A DNA stretch of 64,000 nt, from contig JANQHB010000032.1 of the NCBI GenBank assembly GCA_028277225.1, positions 1 through 64,000 of the forward strand. The letters are read 5' to 3'. Shown here one piece after another: positions 25,868 to 33,505 of the stretch. The stretch is from Chlorobium sp. (GTDB lineage Bacteria; Bacteroidota; Chlorobiia; Chlorobiales; Chlorobiaceae). The position numbers and the translations under genes were made by a program. Position 1 is the first letter of the stretch, and the number at the start of each line of letters is the position of its first letter. Under the pieces are notes generated by a model. It ran no database searches. It had not been told where the DNA came from and saw only the letters and a list, made by a program, of their open reading frames with translations.

Positions 25868-27332
25868 CCAGCCGGACGAAGCGGTCGATAACTTTTGCGC
25901 CGACACTGTCTCCCCAGACATTGACCGTTGTTCTGCATCGGTCGAGGAACCAGTCAATCGCGAGGATCAGTGAAATCCCTTCGATCGGAAGATTGACCGC
26001 CTTGAGGACAAGAACCATGGTTACCAGTCCGGCTTCCGGAATTCCAGCAGCACCGATTGCGGCAAGTGTTGCGGTGAGGAATATGATCGAGAGTTCAGGG
26101 ACACCGAGTGTTATTCCGTTGATCTGGGCGATGAAGATCACTGCAACGGCCTCGTAAAGGGCTGTTCCATCCATGTTGATCGTCGCTCCCAGTGGCAGGA
26201 CAAAGCCTGCTGTGCGTGGTGAAACATCGTTCTTTTTTTCTGCGCATTCCACGGTCATCGGAAGGGTTGCGGAGCTCGATGCTGTCGAAAATGCTGTCAG
26301 AAGAGCCGGACTGGTGTTGGCGGCAAACTTTTTCAGGCCGGTTTTGCCGAATAATTTCAGAATGAGGGGCAGAATGATCATGCTATGGATCAGGAGGCCT
26401 GCAATGACCGTAAAAGCGTATTTGCCGAGCCTCAGGAGTTCCGGAAGAAATCCTGTGAAGCCCCCTGCTTCGCCGAGCCTTCCTGCAATCAGGGCACCGA
26501 TGCCAACCGGCGCCGCATACATGACCAGATGTATGATCTTCATGATCGCTTCGTTAAGCCCGTTGAAAAACTCGATGACAGGACGCCCCTGTTCACCAAG
26601 GGTTGAAAGGACGGCCCCGAGGAAAAGCGAAAAGGTTATGACCGGCAGTATGTCGTTTTCGGCCATCGACTGAAAAATGTTTCGGGGGATCAGCCCGGTA
26701 ATGACTTCACGAAGAATGTCGGTGATCGTTCTCTTTTCCTCAAGAAACCTCTCGGGTGTCAGCTTTTGGAACGCAATCCCTTTTCCGGATCCGGAAACCT
26801 GTTCGAGAGGTGTTCCGTTTTTCTCCCATGAACCGACAGCAAGCCTGTTGCCTTCGCGTGATGCAACTCTGGCTGATATGTTACGGTCGAGGAGCGTGAG
26901 TGAATGTGATGAGGTTAACGAGGTTTCCGGAGGCAGATTTTCGAGGATCACGATTCCGTTTTCAACACGGTATTCTGTTTTTTCAAGAACCGTTCCCTGA
27001 AGAACGCTGCTTTCGCCTGAAGGGGTATCCGGCTGACCGGGCTGGATAAAGAGCACGAGCAGGATTCCCGTCAATACCGACAGGGCGGTTGTGGCCAGGT
27101 AGAAGGTGATTGTTTTAGCCCCGAGGGGGCCGAGTTTCCGCACGTCGCCGAATCTGCAGATGCCGCTGATCATGGCAGCGATGATCAGAGGCATGACAAT
27201 CATCATCAGGAACCGTATGAACAGATCTCCGATGAATTGTATCGATACTCCGGCTTCGGGGAAAAAACCTCCGATACATGAACCGGCAACAATTCCGGTA
27301 ATGATACCGATAAGCAATTTGTTGTTCTGCAA
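25848..27332 (-). CDS. dicarboxylate/amino acid:cation symporter (DAACS)
   Basis: A 494-residue secondary transporter of the GltT/DctA family. The core signatures are the serine-rich hairpin TAFSTASSSATLPMTVECAE, the NMDGTALYEAVAVIFIAQ segment (NMDGT, sodium/substrate site) and a C-terminal AIDWFLDRCRTTVNVWGDS motif. It is about 70-90 residues longer than usual because residues about 100-195, between the third and fourth membrane segments, form an extra hydrophilic, beta-rich loop. It imports a dicarboxylate or acidic amino acid with cations; the substrate is not determined. It starts with ATG and stands alone; its stop end overlaps the lipoprotein gene. Confidence 0.9.
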   Translation of the reverse strand: MQNNKLLIGIITGIVAGSCIGGFFPEAGVSIQFIGDLFIRFLMMIVMPLIIAAMISGICRFGDVRKLGPLGAKTITFYLATTALSVLTGILLVLFIQPGQPDTPSGESSVLQGTVLEKTEYRVENGIVILENLPPETSLTSSHSLTLLDRNISARVASREGNRLAVGSWEKNGTPLEQVSGSGKGIAFQKLTPERFLEEKRTITDILREVITGLIPRNIFQSMAENDILPVITFSLFLGAVLSTLGEQGRPVIEFFNGLNEAIMKIIHLVMYAAPVGIGALIAGRLGEAGGFTGFLPELLRLGKYAFTVIAGLLIHSMIILPLILKLFGKTGLKKFAANTSPALLTAFSTASSSATLPMTVECAEKKNDVSPRTAGFVLPLGATINMDGTALYEAVAVIFIAQINGITLGVPELSIIFLTATLAAIGAAGIPEAGLVTMVLVLKAVNLPIEGISLILAIDWFLDRCRTTVNVWGDSVGAKVIDRFVRLANHQSR

Positions 27333-27469
27333 CGTCTTGTGATTTATGGCTTTTTATGGAGATCGAGTATCGGAAAGCTACCTTTTTTTGGTCTATTTTT
27401 TATATATATAAGCTCATTTTCACTTTGGACCTTGTGGGTCCGGGGCACTCAACGAGAAAACTTTGTTCA

Positions 27470-28822
27470 ATGAAGATTACAATATTCGGGTCCGGCTATG
27501 TCGGCCTGGTTACTGGAGCGTGTTTTGCCGAAGTCGGTAACGATGTGATGTGTGTCGATATCGACAAGGAAAAGATCGCGCGTCTGAAGAACGGCGAGAT
27601 CCCGATTTATGAGCCCGGTCTCGAGGAACAGGTTATCGAAAACAGTCGCGAAGGGCGTCTCAGTTTTACATCGGATCCTGCAGAAGGCGTTGCTTTCGGC
27701 CTTTTCCAGTTCATTGCTGTAGGTACACCGCCGGACGAGGACGGTTCTGCCGACCTTCGCCATGTTCTGGCGGTAGCCGAGACCATTGGCAGGAACATGG
27801 AGGATTACCGGGTCATTATCGACAAGTCGACCGTACCGGTCGGTACCGCCGACCTGGTCTCGGAGAAGGTTTCGTCGGTGCTGGAAGAAAGAGGCGTATC
27901 GCTTGAATTCGACGTGGTCTCGAATCCGGAATTTCTCAAGGAGGGCGATGCAGTCAGTGACTTCATGAAACCCGACAGGATCATCGTGGGTGTCGATAAT
28001 CCGCGAACAAAAGAGCTTTTACGGAATCTGTACCTGCCTTTCAATCGCAGCCATGATCGTTTCATTGCCATGGACGTGCGTTCGGCGGAACTGACAAAGT
28101 ATGCCGCTAATGCCATGCTTGCGACCAAAATCAGCTTTATGAATGAAATAGCCAATATCGCCGAGCGGGTTGGAGCGGATGTCGAGGCTGTGCGCAACGG
28201 TATCGGATCGGATTCGAGGATCGGTTTTTCGTTTATCTATCCAGGTGTCGGTTACGGTGGTTCATGTTTTCCCAAAGATGTCCAGGCTCTTGAAAAGACA
28301 GCGGACAAGTATGGTTATGAAGCACGGATCCTCAAGGCGGTCGAAGCGGTGAACCATGATCAGAAGGTATCGCTTGTCCGGAAAATGAAGGAGCATTTCG
28401 GAGCCGGTCTGCAAGGCAAGACTGTTGCGATGTGGGGACTGTCCTTCAAGCCGAATACCGACGATATGCGCGAGGCTCCGAGCCGCAGGATCCTCGATGA
28501 ATTGTGGAGTGCTGGTGCCAGGGTAAGGGCATACGATCCGGTGGCGATGGACGAGGCCGGAAGGATCTACGGCGAACGCGAAGATCTGGTGCTTGTCGAC
28601 AAACTGGAAGATGCGCTGATCGATGCAGACACCCTTGCCGTCGTAACGGAATGGATGGTGTTCAGGAGCCCGGATTTTGAAATGATCAGGGAGCGTTTGA
28701 AGGAGCCGGTGATTTTCGACGGGAGGAATATCTACAATCCCGATCTGATGGAACAGCTCGGGTTTACCTATTATTCGATTGGGCGCTGGCCACGCAACGG
28801 GTCGCTGCCGGGTAAAGAATAA
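27470..28822 (+). CDS. ugd: UDP-glucose 6-dehydrogenase
   Basis: About 450 residues from ATG 27470, where the Rossmann motif MKITIFGSGYVGLVTG begins; 38 upstream codons in frame are not conserved-looking. Features are GxGYVG at 7-12, AVGTPPDEDGSADLRHV, DKSTVPVGTA, SNPEFLKEGDAV, KYAANAMLATKISFMNE and the catalytic GYGGSCFPKD with Cys266. It oxidises UDP-glucose to UDP-glucuronate with two NAD+, feeding polysaccharide or lipopolysaccharide synthesis. Its 3' end overlaps thiD by about 52 bases in convergent orientation. Confidence 0.95.
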   Translation: MKITIFGSGYVGLVTGACFAEVGNDVMCVDIDKEKIARLKNGEIPIYEPGLEEQVIENSREGRLSFTSDPAEGVAFGLFQFIAVGTPPDEDGSADLRHVLAVAETIGRNMEDYRVIIDKSTVPVGTADLVSEKVSSVLEERGVSLEFDVVSNPEFLKEGDAVSDFMKPDRIIVGVDNPRTKELLRNLYLPFNRSHDRFIAMDVRSAELTKYAANAMLATKISFMNEIANIAERVGADVEAVRNGIGSDSRIGFSFIYPGVGYGGSCFPKDVQALEKTADKYGYEARILKAVEAVNHDQKVSLVRKMKEHFGAGLQGKTVAMWGLSFKPNTDDMREAPSRRILDELWSAGARVRAYDPVAMDEAGRIYGEREDLVLVDKLEDALIDADTLAVVTEWMVFRSPDFEMIRERLKEPVIFDGRNIYNPDLMEQLGFTYYSIGRWPRNGSLPGKE

Positions 28823-29628
28823 AGATGGTGTAACGGTCCTGCGCCTTTGCCCAGCCTGAATCCGGCTCCGTTTAAGAGCGCATCGCCGGTAAATGCTTTA
28901 GCGGTTTTTACCGCCGTCAAAAGATCGTGGCCTTTTGCCAGAGAGGCTGCTATGGCTGAGGACAGCGTGCAGCCTGTGCCGTGTGTGTTGGGAGTGTCGA
29001 TCTTAGGCGAGGAAATCCATTTACCGTACTCTGACGTAAGGAGGTAGTCGTCGCAAAAATCTCCTTCCATATGCCCCCCTTTGATCAGCACCGCTGAAGC
29101 ACCTTTTATCAAAAGGATTGCAGCCGTTTTTTCGATATCGGTTTTTTTTGACGGAACATCTTTCAGCCCGGCAAGCCCGGCAGCTTCCGGAAGATTGGGT
29201 GTGATTATGCGTGAGAGCGGGATCAAATCACTCTTGAGGGCCTGTATCGAGCTGTCGGATGAGAAAGCCCTGCCCCCGGAAGAGGCGAGGACCGTATCGA
29301 GAACAACAGGGATATCCGGTCTTTTATCAAGGAATTCTGCAATTGCCCGGATAGTGGCGGCTTGAGAAATCATGCCGATTTTGATTGCATCGATCGGGAT
29401 GTCATCGGAAAGCACCTGGAGTTGCCGTGCAACGAACTCTGCGGGAAGAGCAATGGAATCGAAGACTCCACATGTGTTCTGTGCGGTAATGTCTGTAACA
29501 ACGCTCAGCCCAAAACAGCCCATTGCCGCAAACGTTTTCAGGTCGGCCTGAATGCCCGCACCGCCGCTGCCGTCAAAACCGGCAATGGTGAGGACGGTTG
29601 TATACTGTCTCAAGGATTCCTGTGGCAT
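28771..29628 (-). CDS. thiD: hydroxymethylpyrimidine (phosphate) kinase
   Basis: A 285-residue ribokinase-fold kinase with AGFDGSGGAGIQADLKTFAAMG (substrate and phosphate binding), DTVLASSGGRAF, ITPNLPEAAGLAG, and the HGTGCTLSSAIAASLAKG anion-hole motif with catalytic Cys. It phosphorylates HMP and HMP-phosphate to HMP-pyrophosphate for thiamine synthesis. It is the last gene of the tenI-thiE-thiD run; its start overlaps thiE by 19 bases. The C-terminus (SLPGSDPLRGQRPIE) extends into the 3' end of the convergent ugd. Confidence 0.95.
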   Translation of the reverse strand: MPQESLRQYTTVLTIAGFDGSGGAGIQADLKTFAAMGCFGLSVVTDITAQNTCGVFDSIALPAEFVARQLQVLSDDIPIDAIKIGMISQAATIRAIAEFLDKRPDIPVVLDTVLASSGGRAFSSDSSIQALKSDLIPLSRIITPNLPEAAGLAGLKDVPSKKTDIEKTAAILLIKGASAVLIKGGHMEGDFCDDYLLTSEYGKWISSPKIDTPNTHGTGCTLSSAIAASLAKGHDLLTAVKTAKAFTGDALLNGAGFRLGKGAGPLHHLYSLPGSDPLRGQRPIE

Positions 29629-30239
29629 GTTTGCATTGTTTTGAGCAGTTGAGCGGCCGCTTTTACGGGGTCATCGGCCTCTGATACTGCTGAAATGACC
29701 GCAACACCGTTTGCCCCTGCACGGATGACATCGCAGACATTCGATGTGTCAATTCCACCGATAGCCAGAACGGGAACGGAGATGATTGCTTTTATTTCCC
29801 GGATTCGTCCCGGTCCGACCGGTTCCGAGTTCTTTTTTTTCGAGATCGTGGGAAAGATTTGACCGAGACCAACATAGCTGCAGCCGTCCCTGCAGGCGGT
29901 TTTCGCCTCATCGACAGTAGAAACCGTAGCACCGATTATTTTATCGCTGCCGAGCAGTTTTCTTGCTTCTGTCAGCGGAAGGTCCTCCTGACCCAGATGC
30001 ACTCCGTCGGTATCGGCTGCAAGCGCTATGTCGACGCGGTCGTTGACAATGCAGACGGCCTGATGATGTCGGCAAAGCGCCTGTATTTTTTGAGCCCAGG
30101 TGAAAAGCTGCGAGCCGGAAGCGGATTTGTGGCGGAGCTGAATCATTCCGGCGCCGCCTTCCAGGGCTTTTTCCGCCTGTTCAACAGGGCAGGAGTTTTC
30201 TGCGGTTATGCAGCAAAGCAGGGGAGAGGTCAAAAGCAT
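29610..30239 (-). CDS. thiE: thiamine-phosphate synthase
   Basis: A 209-residue TIM-barrel enzyme. Visible are MIQLRHKSAS near 32-41, VNDRVDIALAADTDGVHLGQEDLP near 65-88, YVGLGQIFPTISKKK near 122-136, and VLAIGGIDTSNV plus GANGVAVISAV for phosphate binding. It joins HMP-pyrophosphate with thiazole phosphate. It overlaps the TenI-like gene by 10 bases and thiD by 19 bases, so the three genes are co-translated. Confidence 0.94.
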   Translation of the reverse strand: MLLTSPLLCCITAENSCPVEQAEKALEGGAGMIQLRHKSASGSQLFTWAQKIQALCRHHQAVCIVNDRVDIALAADTDGVHLGQEDLPLTEARKLLGSDKIIGATVSTVDEAKTACRDGCSYVGLGQIFPTISKKKNSEPVGPGRIREIKAIISVPVLAIGGIDTSNVCDVIRAGANGVAVISAVSEADDPVKAAAQLLKTMQTCHRNP

Positions 30240-30889
30240 GGTTCCAGAGCTCTGTTAAAGGATTCGAGAATGTCATAAAGGTTATCGCCCGAGCGAAACA
30301 GAGAGAGCGCTGCAATGCCATAGGCGCCATTATCAAGGCATTGAGGTGTATTGACAGGCGTTATCCCGCCGATGGCATAAACCGGCAGAGAGACGCCGGC
30401 GCATATCCTGCCGAAAAGTTCAGGGCCGAGAGGCGGGCCGTACTGTCTTTTAAGAGGCGTATCGTAGACCGGACCGGCCACCAGGTAGTCGGCGCCTTCG
30501 TTTTCAGCGTCGAGGGCTCCCTCTATGGAATGGACGCTTTTACCCTGGATCAGATCGGGAGCTACGCTGCGCACTCTGGAGAGCGGACAGGAGTTCTCGG
30601 GAAAATGGGTGCCGATGGCTCCGGCGGATAGCGCTATATCAAAGCGTTCGTTAACAACAAGACACGAACGGTTGTCAGCTATGCTTTTATTGACCGCGAT
30701 TGCAAGGTCATAGATCGATTTTGCCGCAAGGTGTTTTTCCCTGAGCTGAATGACTGCCGGAATCCGGGAGGTTATCTCTCTGACCAGTCCGGGCAGTTCT
30801 TTTGCGGGGTAGCGGTGCTCCGGGCTGTTGCTGACCATGTAGAGCCGTGGCAGGGAAAATCTATGTTCCCGGTCATTTTCTGTGGCCAT
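30230..30889 (-). CDS. tenI: TenI/ThiE-like protein (thiazole tautomerase)
   Basis: About 219 residues from ATG 30889; an upstream in-frame TTG would add a hydrophobic 36-residue stretch that does not fit the family. It shows VIQLREKHLAAKSIYDLA, LVVNERFDIALSAGAIGTHFPE, DYLVAGPVYDTPLKRQYGPPLG and VYAIGGITPVNT, a ThiE-like barrel in which the HMP-PP-binding residues are changed as in TenI. The GPVYDTPLK segment argues for TenI rather than a second thiamine-phosphate synthase. It would aromatise the thiazole product before ThiE acts. First gene of the thiamine operon. Confidence 0.85.
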   Translation of the reverse strand: MATENDREHRFSLPRLYMVSNSPEHRYPAKELPGLVREITSRIPAVIQLREKHLAAKSIYDLAIAVNKSIADNRSCLVVNERFDIALSAGAIGTHFPENSCPLSRVRSVAPDLIQGKSVHSIEGALDAENEGADYLVAGPVYDTPLKRQYGPPLGPELFGRICAGVSLPVYAIGGITPVNTPQCLDNGAYGIAALSLFRSGDNLYDILESFNRALEPCF

Positions 30890-30895
30890 GATAAA

Positions 30896-30930
30896 ACCTG
30901 AACTGAGCGTTTTAATTTGTCGGGCTGTTG
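30896..30930. repeat. single end of the MITE-like repeat
   Basis: ACCTGAACTGAGCG at 30896-30909 followed by TTTTAATTTGTCGGGCTGT matches the left terminal repeat and first interior bases of the elements at 13688 and 49099. No partner end is found within 300 bases, so this is a truncated relic located in the leader of the thiamine operon. Confidence 0.35.
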
Positions 30931-30990
30931 CAGAAAAGATAAAAAAAGACAAAAGAACTGTCTTATAAGCCATGTATGATGGAGGTTGCC

Positions 30991-31230
30991 ATGCCAATGA
31001 ACATTAATCTCACCCCATCGCTCGAAAAAATGGTACGGGACAAAGTCAAGTCTGGACTCTATACGTCTGCGAGCGAGGTCATCCGTGAAGCGTTGCGCCT
31101 TATGGCCGAGCAGGATTCCATTCGTCAGGCAAGGATGGATCAGTTACGGCAGGATATTCATGCCGGAATGGAGAGCGGGACAGCGGTTATATGGAATCCG
31201 AAAGATGTCAAGATGGCTGGTCGGAAATAA
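30991..31230 (+). CDS. ParD-type ribbon-helix-helix antitoxin, orphan
   Basis: About 79 residues from ATG 30991 (after GGAGG at 30980-30985). It starts MPMNINLTPSLEKMVRDKVKSGLYTSASEVIREALRLM, a ribbon-helix-helix DNA-binding domain of the ParD type, with an acidic C-terminal tail. By family it would bind and block a ParE toxin and repress its own promoter. No ParE follows: the next 30 bases give no RelE/ParE frame and the following genes are on the other strand. It is therefore an orphan antitoxin at the left edge of the accessory island. Confidence 0.82.
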   Translation: MPMNINLTPSLEKMVRDKVKSGLYTSASEVIREALRLMAEQDSIRQARMDQLRQDIHAGMESGTAVIWNPKDVKMAGRK

Positions 31231-31263
31231 ACCTCTTCTTCTCAAGAATTCTTCTTTTTTTCC

Positions 31264-31545
31264 TCATAGCCCCAGTTGACTATGAGAGCCAAGTCGCACC
31301 AGTTCCAGGGTATTGTCATCGGTTTTGCGGTAGATCAAGATCAGATCTGGTTTCAGGTGACAATCCCGACAATCGTTTAGCGTTCCGATTAATGCATGAT
31401 CAACTGCATTGGATGGCAGAGGTTGATCCTCCACAAGCAAGTTGAGGACATTCTCGAGGAGAGCGTCCAGCTTCTTGCCATGCTTTCCTGATTTCTCTCT
31501 TCGATAGTCTCGTTTAAAGCGGCTGGTATACTTAATCGTCCTCAT
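31264..31545 (-). CDS. YafQ/RelE-family mRNA interferase toxin
   Basis: A 93-residue toxin: MRTIKYTSRFKRDYRREKSGKHGKKLDALL, then PLPSNAVDHALIGTLNDCRDCHLKPDLILIYRKTDDNTLELVRLGSHSQL. The conserved DH.L.G....CRDCHLKPD..LIYR pattern and the final RLGSHSQLG match YafQ-type ribosome-dependent endoribonucleases. Catalytic His and Asp candidates are in the CHLKPDLILIY and GSHSQL segments. It is encoded after its antitoxin with a 14-bp overlap. Confidence 0.88.
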   Translation of the reverse strand: MRTIKYTSRFKRDYRREKSGKHGKKLDALLENVLNLLVEDQPLPSNAVDHALIGTLNDCRDCHLKPDLILIYRKTDDNTLELVRLGSHSQLGL

Positions 31546-31795
31546 TCAATTCCTGGAACAGATTTTTCACGGAGCCAGCTTTTTTCAGCTCACCGCGTCG
31601 GGCAGCTTTGATCGCTTCTATCGTTTCTTCATTGGGAATGAGAGGCTCGAAAGGCAGTGCTTTTTCAGCAACGACCCTTTTCAGCATTAATCTTACGGCA
31701 TCGGAAACCGTAAGCCCTATGCTTTCCAGAATGGCCGAGGCCTCGGCCTTGGTATTGGCGTCGATCCTGGCCCGTACAACAGAATTTTCAGTCAT
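31532..31795 (-). CDS. RelB/DinJ-family antitoxin
   Basis: An 87-residue antitoxin: VVRARIDANTKAEASAILESIGLTVSDAVRLMLKRVVAEKALPFE is the ribbon-helix-helix domain with the DinJ-type IDANTKAEA and GLTVSDAVRLML phrases, followed by LIPNEETIEAIKAARRGEL, the toxin-wrapping helix. It overlaps the YafQ-like toxin gene by 14 bases and precedes it in transcription, the normal antitoxin-first order. Expected to autoregulate the pair. Confidence 0.88.
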   Translation of the reverse strand: MTENSVVRARIDANTKAEASAILESIGLTVSDAVRLMLKRVVAEKALPFEPLIPNEETIEAIKAARRGELKKAGSVKNLFQELNEDD

Positions 31796-31867
31796 GGTGT
31801 TATCTCTTTTGTGTGACTACAATGTAGCTCAGCATGTGAATATGAACAACTGTTTTCCTGACAGGGT

Positions 31868-32170
31868 TCCGGCATTGATCGTTTTTTTATGCTGATCGGC
31901 TTCCGCTCGATCAGAGAGACGGTGTTCAACATCTTCGCCACCTTACCGCAGTTCGAGCAATGTTTGATCCAGGAACGGTCTCAGGTGGGATTGAAAGCAG
32001 CACATGCAAGAGGAAGAAAGTGAAGGCGGCCGAAGATTTCTTCGAAAAATCTGAAGGTGAAGATGGACAAGAAAATGAACAAGAACACCAGGATCAGCTC
32101 TGGGGATATCTGTAACACCCTGGAACTTTCGAAAGCTACGTTCTACCGGTTTGTGCAGATTAGGAAATAA
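31868..32170 (+). pseudogene. decayed serine recombinase (resolvase), C-terminal part
   Basis: Reading from 31868 in one frame gives ...RETVFNIFATLPQFEQCLIQERSQVGLKAAHARGRK, an in-frame TGA at about 32021-32023, then RRPK...NTRISSGDICNTLELSKATFYRFVQIRK and a stop at 32170. This is the end of the catalytic domain (FNIFA.L..FE..LI.ER), the ARGRKGGRPK hinge and the HTH domain of Tn3-type resolvase/invertase. The N-terminal two thirds with the catalytic Ser are gone and the glycine codon of the hinge is a stop, so it is inactive. The HTH end is duplicated at 34224. Confidence 0.75.
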
Positions 32171-32338
32171 TACTGATCGAGAGTTATGCGGTTGCTGTAT
32201 AACAGGGATAAAAGGCATCAAATCATTCTCTTGGACAGGCTGAAGGCTCAGGTTTGATGCGGGTGCAAGGTGCTTTTGCAGTATATTGTTGGAGTAGAGC
32301 AAAAAAATCAGTGACACAAATAATAAATAATGTTAGAC
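32101..32338 (+). repeat. 238-bp repeat, copy 1, ending at a cassette boundary
   Basis: It starts inside the last helix-turn-helix codons of the resolvase relic and ends with GTTAGAC, exactly the first bases of the VOC-protein cassette. Copy 2 at 34224-34461 has the same length and ends with GTTAGGC at the start of the M23 cassette. Inside, CATCAAA and TTTGATG flank GGCTGAAGGCTCA, forming a hairpin. Each copy thus carries resolvase tail, about 160 bp of spacer and a recombination-like boundary. An attI-like role is possible but unproven. Confidence 0.7.
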
Positions 32339-32353
32339 AATTCAGGATCGAGA

Positions 32354-32764
32354 ATGAAAATACAATCCATAGCAGGGTATGCAGTTATCACTAAAGACCC
32401 AAAAGCCAGCGCATCGCTCTATAGAGGAGCTTTTGGTCTTCCGTTGCAGGCTCAAGATGACTATTTGTTCGCTGATAAATTCCCGGGCAGCAATCATTTT
32501 GGTGTTTGGCCTCTTTCTATGGCTGCGCAATCTTGCTTCGGAAACGATGAGTGGCCAAAAACATTTCCAGAGCCGACATCAACGATAGAATTTGAGCTTG
32601 GTAGCCCTGAAGAAGTAAAGGTGGCGGTAGAGGAGCTGAAATCTAAAGGGCAGGTATTTGTTCATGAGGCTAAGCAAGAGCCTTGGGGGCAAACGGTCGC
32701 AAGATTTATCAGCCCAGAGAATGTTCTGGTAGGGTTAAGTTATGCGGCTTGGCTGCATGAGTAA
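32354..32764 (+). CDS. VOC (glyoxalase/bleomycin-resistance) family cassette protein
   Basis: About 136 residues from ATG 32354 (MKIQSIAGYAVITKDPKASA). It has the vicinal-oxygen-chelate half-module pattern: LYRGAFGLPLQAQDDYLFADKFPGSNHFGVWPL in the first half and STIEFELGSPEEVKVAVEELKSKGQVFVHEAKQEPWGQTVARFISPENVLVGLSY in the second. Metal-binding candidates are His and Glu in these halves; the substrate is unknown and binding-type resistance proteins share the fold. It is the first cassette of the array, opening at GTTAGAC (32332) and closed by the attC at 32771. Confidence 0.85.
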   Translation: MKIQSIAGYAVITKDPKASASLYRGAFGLPLQAQDDYLFADKFPGSNHFGVWPLSMAAQSCFGNDEWPKTFPEPTSTIEFELGSPEEVKVAVEELKSKGQVFVHEAKQEPWGQTVARFISPENVLVGLSYAAWLHE

Positions 32765-32770
32765 TAATAT

Positions 32771-32843
32771 GCCTAACAAGCGCATGCACACGGACTGCCA
32801 AACCGCTACGCGCTTTGGCAACCGGTGATGCGAGGCGTTATGT
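32771..32843 (+). other. attC site 1
   Basis: R'' GCCTAAC at 32771-32777 and R' GTTATGT at 32837-32843. The arms pair well: CGCATGCACACGGACTGCCAAA at the left is mirrored by TTTGGCAACCGGTGATGCG at the right, with a CCGCTACGCGC centre. 73 bp. R'' differs by one base from the complement of its cassette start (GTTAGAC). Confidence 0.85.
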
Positions 32844-32856
32844 TTCCAATCCATAC

Positions 32857-32961
32857 ATGCGCGAGTTCTACCTGCTCTACCATGACGACGACCGAGTGCA
32901 ACCACTGGTTGCACAAATCGGCTGGAGTCACAATCCGGCTATTCTTGCGGCAAAGAGCTGA
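32857..32961 (+). pseudogene. YhcG/DUF1016 nuclease N-terminal fragment
   Basis: A 34-codon frame reading MREFYLLYHDDDRVQPLVAQ then IGWSHNPAILAAKS and stop. The MR.FYL.Y... and VAQIGWSHN wording is that of the N-terminal DUF1016 domain of YhcG-type PD-(D/E)XK proteins, but the remaining ~300 residues are absent. It starts 14 bases after the attC R' box, so it was the 5' end of a cassette (expected partner ACATAAC is not found). Its end runs into repeat C, where the break occurred. Confidence 0.6.
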
Positions 32962-33028
32962 TAAGTGGGAGGCAGACGCTTTAAAATTTCTGCTGCTTTG
33001 TATAATTAGTTGTGAACGCCCCCTTTTT
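32940..33028 (+). repeat. repeat C, copy 1 (~89 bp)
   Basis: Begins TATTCTTGCGGCAAAGAG, continues with GGGAGGCAGACGCTTTAAAA and TTTGTATAATTAGTTGTGAA, ends CGCCCCCTTTT. Copies lie at 34109-34210 (diverged) and 36392-36480 (nearly identical). Each copy occupies a place where an attC or a gene end would be expected, so it marks rearrangement points in the array. Confidence 0.7.
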
Positions 33029-33080
33029 CAAAACGGCTGTTTCAGTTGTTGAACATGTCAAATTTGATATAAATTGAGCA

Positions 33081-33197
33081 ATGAAACAAGCGGAAGATAA
33101 ACCACCACCCATGTCATCACCTGCCAGAGTTGAAGCAGGGTATCTCTTGCGGAGGTTGCAGTCGGAGAGTTGTTATCGTTGTAGTGGAAATCTATGA
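33081..33197 (+). pseudogene. HigB/RelE-type toxin remnant with internal deletion
   Basis: A 38-codon frame begins MKQAEDKPPPMSSPARVEAG and YLLRRLQS, the conserved opening of phage-derived Gp49-like HigB toxins. About 40 catalytic-core residues that should follow are missing. In another frame the text resumes with RVVIVVVEIYDG, like the toxin's C-terminal strand VIVEVF. The relic ends in an ATGA overlap with the antitoxin gene, so the original toxin-antitoxin coupling survives although the toxin does not. Confidence 0.6.
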
Positions 33198-33505
33198 TGG
33201 ATAAGAGGAAACAAAAGAAACTGGAAGCCGCAGGCTGGAAAGTCGGCAATGCAGAAGATTTTCTTGAGCTGACTCAGGTGGAGTCGGATTACATCAGCCT
33301 GAAAATTGCTTTGAGCAGACATCTGAAAACTCGCCGCCAATCGCTCCGGCTCACTCAGAAAGATTTTGCCGGTATGATTCATTCAAGCCAGTCGCGTGTA
33401 GCGAAAATGGAAGCCGGGGATCCAGGGGTAACCCTCGACCTGCTGGTAAAGTCCCTGCTCACGCTGAAAACTCCTATAGAAGACATTGAAAAGATGCTTC
33501 CATAG
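33194..33505 (+). CDS. XRE-family antitoxin (HigA-type), orphaned
   Basis: 103 residues (from ATG 33194 or 33197). Residues about 40-95 are a Cro/CI helix-turn-helix: LKTRRQSLRLTQKDFAGMIHSSQSRVAKMEAGDPGVTLDLLVKSLLTL. The N-terminal WKVGNAEDFLELTQVESDYISLKIAL is typical of HigA partners of Gp49-type HigB toxins. Its toxin gene directly upstream is deleted internally, so it is probably a silent or autoregulatory leftover. Not flanked by its own attC pair, so its cassette history is unclear. Confidence 0.85.
   Translation: MMDKRKQKKLEAAGWKVGNAEDFLELTQVESDYISLKIALSRHLKTRRQSLRLTQKDFAGMIHSSQSRVAKMEAGDPGVTLDLLVKSLLTLKTPIEDIEKMLP

Noticed and set aside
30889..30990. TPP riboswitch upstream of the thiamine genes.
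   Set aside because: The leader contains none of the THI-box wording (CTGAGA, ACCTGATCTGGATAATGCC) and is only about 100 bp long, partly occupied by a MITE end and the ParD-like gene's upstream region.
31868..32338. An integron integrase gene at the head of the cassette array.
   Set aside because: The only recombinase-like text is the tail of a serine resolvase; no tyrosine-recombinase box (R..H..R..Y) or IntI-specific segment was found in any frame nearby.
32204..32338. A long (about 135-140 bp) attC within each 238-bp repeat, from GTATAAC to GTTAGRC.
   Set aside because: GTATAAC is present in both copies, but the bases next to the two boxes do not pair as attC arms should; the only hairpin (CATCAAA/TTTGATG) is off-centre. 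Treated as an attI-like or unknown boundary instead.
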